From: Candidatus Iainarchaeum sp.
GTDB lineage: Archaea > Micrarchaeota > Micrarchaeia > Anstonellales > Bilamarchaeaceae
NCBI GenBank assembly: GCA_028711485.1
Contig: JAQTSF010000005.1
Span: 1-17,537, forward strand
DNA length: 17,537 bases
Direction: 5' to 3'
Part shown: positions 16,962 to 17,537 of the stretch, in pieces
Layout: the number at the start of each line of letters is the position of its first letter
How positions within the stretch are numbered: position 1 is the stretch's first letter
Made by a program: the position numbers and the translations under genes
Notes under the pieces: generated by a model
The model's database searches: none
What the model was told of the DNA's origin: nothing
What the model saw: the letters and a program-made list of their open reading frames with translations, nothing else

Positions 16962-16969
16962 TTTTAAAA
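16962..16969. promoter_or_regulatory. Palindromic TATA box shared by thyX and tRNA-Cys
   Basis: TTTTAAAA is its own reverse complement. Its centre lies about 30 bases before the tRNA-Cys 5' end on the plus strand and about 34 bases before the thyX ATG on the minus strand. Both distances suit archaeal transcription starts (about 25 bases downstream), so one element may serve both directions. Confidence 0.5.
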
Positions 16970-16995
16970 TAATGGATGAATTAATCTTTACACTT

Positions 16996-17322
16996 GCCAG
17001 GCTGGCAGATTGGCTATGCGTCCGCCTGCAGATATTTTGCTCTTATGAGGGCTAATAGCTCAATGAATTTAAGAGAGCGGAATAGAGGGGTTCAACCACA
17101 CTTTTTGACTTCGGTATTTCTTGTGGCAAAAAGCTGTCCTACAGAACGTCGCAACGTTCTGGGGACCATTGAAATCTTTGATTTCAATTGGTGATCCAAA
17201 AAGCCATGCGGTAATACTAATCATTCTTAGTATTGTTGGTTTTGGAGTAACATAGGCCTTTTAACCTTAGTTTAATTTGAGAAACTAAAAGGCCTTGGTT
17301 GGAATAATTCCTCTGCCTGGCT
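16996..17322 (+). tRNA. tRNA-Cys(GCA) interrupted by two introns, one in the T-loop
   Basis: Exon segments form a complete cysteine tRNA: acceptor GCCAGGC (16996-17002) with GCCTGGC (17315-17321), discriminator T73 (17322) as is typical of tRNA-Cys, D-arm GCAGATTGGCTATGC, and anticodon arm TCCGC-CTGCAG|A-GCGGA with anticodon GCA (17028-17030). The variable loop is ATAG, and the T-stem is AGGGG (17086-17090) with CCTCT (17310-17314), one G-U pair. Intron 1 (about 17032-17075, 44 nt) is at the canonical 37/38 site. A second insertion of about 212 nt splits the T-loop after TTCAA(CC); edges can slide between 17096-17098 and 17307-17309. The spliced tRNA would be 71 nt. Bulge-helix-bulge pairing is weak at intron 1 (two of four central pairs) and not strict at intron 2. 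A T-rich run follows the 3' end. Confidence 0.85.
17098..17309 (+). ncRNA. Structured T-loop intron of tRNA-Cys
   Basis: This 212-nt insertion is a chain of hairpins: CTTTTTG/CAAAAAG (17101-17133) with an internal C-TTCG-G loop; CAGAACGT/ACGTTCTG (17142-17161) extended by GTCC/GGAC; TTGAAATC/GATTTCAA (17169-17187); AATACTAA/TTAGTATT (17213-17234); and AGGCCTT/AAGGCCT enclosing TTAGTTT/AAACTAA (17255-17296). CCACA (17096-17100) can also pair with TGTGG (17121-17125), which interleaves with the first hairpin as a pseudoknot. No open frame of useful length, no group I core elements that I could recognise, and no clear C/D box pair are present. Next to the ends, AACC (17094-17097) can pair with GGTT (17297-17300), and TTC with GAA, bringing the splice sites together. 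Confidence 0.6.
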
Positions 17323-17424
17323 TTTTCTTTTTCAGAAAAAGACAGATTTGAACGCTTTCTGCTGTTCAAACAGATGGCTTGTTTTATTTTTCATAAAAAG
17401 ACGGATCAATATTTTTTGTTTTTC

Positions 17425-17440
17425 GTTATATTTATATTTC
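17425..17440 (+). promoter_or_regulatory. Probable TATA box for the ATP-cone gene
   Basis: GTTATATTTATATTTC lies 20-35 bases before the ATG at 17460. No Shine-Dalgarno sequence intervenes, so the transcript is probably leaderless. Between the tRNA-Cys end and this box (17323-17424) there are two small hairpins, CTTTTTC/GAAAAAG (17321-17341) and TTTGAAC/GTTCAAA (17346-17369), of unknown role. Confidence 0.45.
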
Positions 17441-17459
17441 TTAACTTAATTATTTTCAC

Positions 17460-17537
17460 ATGATAAATGTAAAGAAAAGAAATGGTGAACTTGTTCCTTT
17501 TGATCAATCTAAAATAATTATATCTCTTGAAAGGGCA
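17460..17537 (+). CDS. ATP-cone protein, probably a ribonucleotide reductase large subunit (5' end only)
   Basis: Only 26 codons lie in the window: MINVKKRNGELVPFDQSKII followed by ISLERA. This is the start of an ATP-cone, the allosteric nucleotide-binding domain at the N-terminus of anaerobic (NrdD), class I or class II ribonucleotide reductases, also found in the NrdR repressor. In NrdR the cone follows a zinc ribbon, which is absent here, so a reductase is more likely. The class cannot be told from this fragment. Neighbouring thyX and ndk fit a role in dNTP supply. Confidence 0.8.
   Translation, partial: MINVKKRNGELVPFDQSKIIISLERA

Noticed and set aside
16994..17194. 66-codon frame across tRNA-Cys
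   Set aside because: It runs over tRNA exons and intron hairpins, with no protein character.
17098..17309. Group I intron in tRNA-Cys
   Set aside because: No recognisable P/Q/R/S core elements such as GACUA, and the ends do not show the usual U and terminal G arrangement. A covariance search would settle it.
16996..17322. RNase P RNA or SRP RNA, suggested by paired ends and many hairpins
   Set aside because: The conserved motifs of both RNAs (for example GGAAAGUC/ACAGAAA, or the GGUCAGG..GGAAGGAGCAG loop) are absent, while the exons fit tRNA-Cys down to anticodon GCA and T73.

Overview
The window comes from an AT-rich archaeon. It carries a complete archaeal 16S rRNA gene, a 70-residue archaeal histone, the archaeal ribosomal cluster L7Ae-S28e-L24e followed by Ndk, TATA-type promoters, several probably leaderless starts, and tRNA genes with bulge-helix-bulge-type introns. 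A stand-alone 16S gene, 16S insertions and several introns per tRNA suggest a DPANN-type or similarly divergent lineage, but the phylum cannot be fixed by eye.

Layout. 1-3721 (minus): carB then carA (carA runs off the left edge), carbamoyl-phosphate synthesis for pyrimidines and arginine. 3831-5283: an ACT-domain protein, a rhomboid protease and a convergent histone gene. 5469-11219 is dominated by polyamine genes: speD, a YraQ/ArsP-type permease, a divergent aminopropyltransferase, the 16S rRNA gene, and a protein fusing a SpeD-like domain to a canonical spermidine synthase. 11351-12688: rpl7ae-rps28e-rpl24e-ndk. 12709-13963: an unrecognised cysteine-containing protein and two divergent small HTH genes, both with a frame problem near the 5' end. 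13950-15224: TrpB2-type tryptophan synthase beta chain. 15315-15435 (minus): tRNA-Ser(GGA) with two small introns. 15564-16931 (minus): tandem-domain ThyX-like protein. 16996-17322: tRNA-Cys(GCA) with a 44-nt anticodon-loop intron and a second, about 212-nt, structured insertion in the T-loop. 17460-end: start of an ATP-cone protein, probably ribonucleotide reductase.

How the genes fit together. SpeD makes decarboxylated AdoMet, the aminopropyl donor for the two SpeE-type enzymes. The SpeD-like half of the fusion keeps the pyruvoyl serine, a histidine and a cysteine but has lost other AdoMetDC signature residues, so it may decarboxylate an amino acid and supply the acceptor diamine to its own spermidine synthase half. 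ThyX, Ndk, the ATP-cone protein and CarAB concern nucleotide supply.

The most interesting points are the SpeD-like/SpeE fusion beside a normal speD, the two doubly interrupted tRNAs (especially the long T-loop intron of tRNA-Cys), the insertion-bearing orphan 16S gene with its own processing stem and mismatches to common survey primers, and the tandem ThyX whose two halves hold complementary parts of the signature motif. Coordinates were derived by hand, so RNA ends and intron edges may be off by a few bases.
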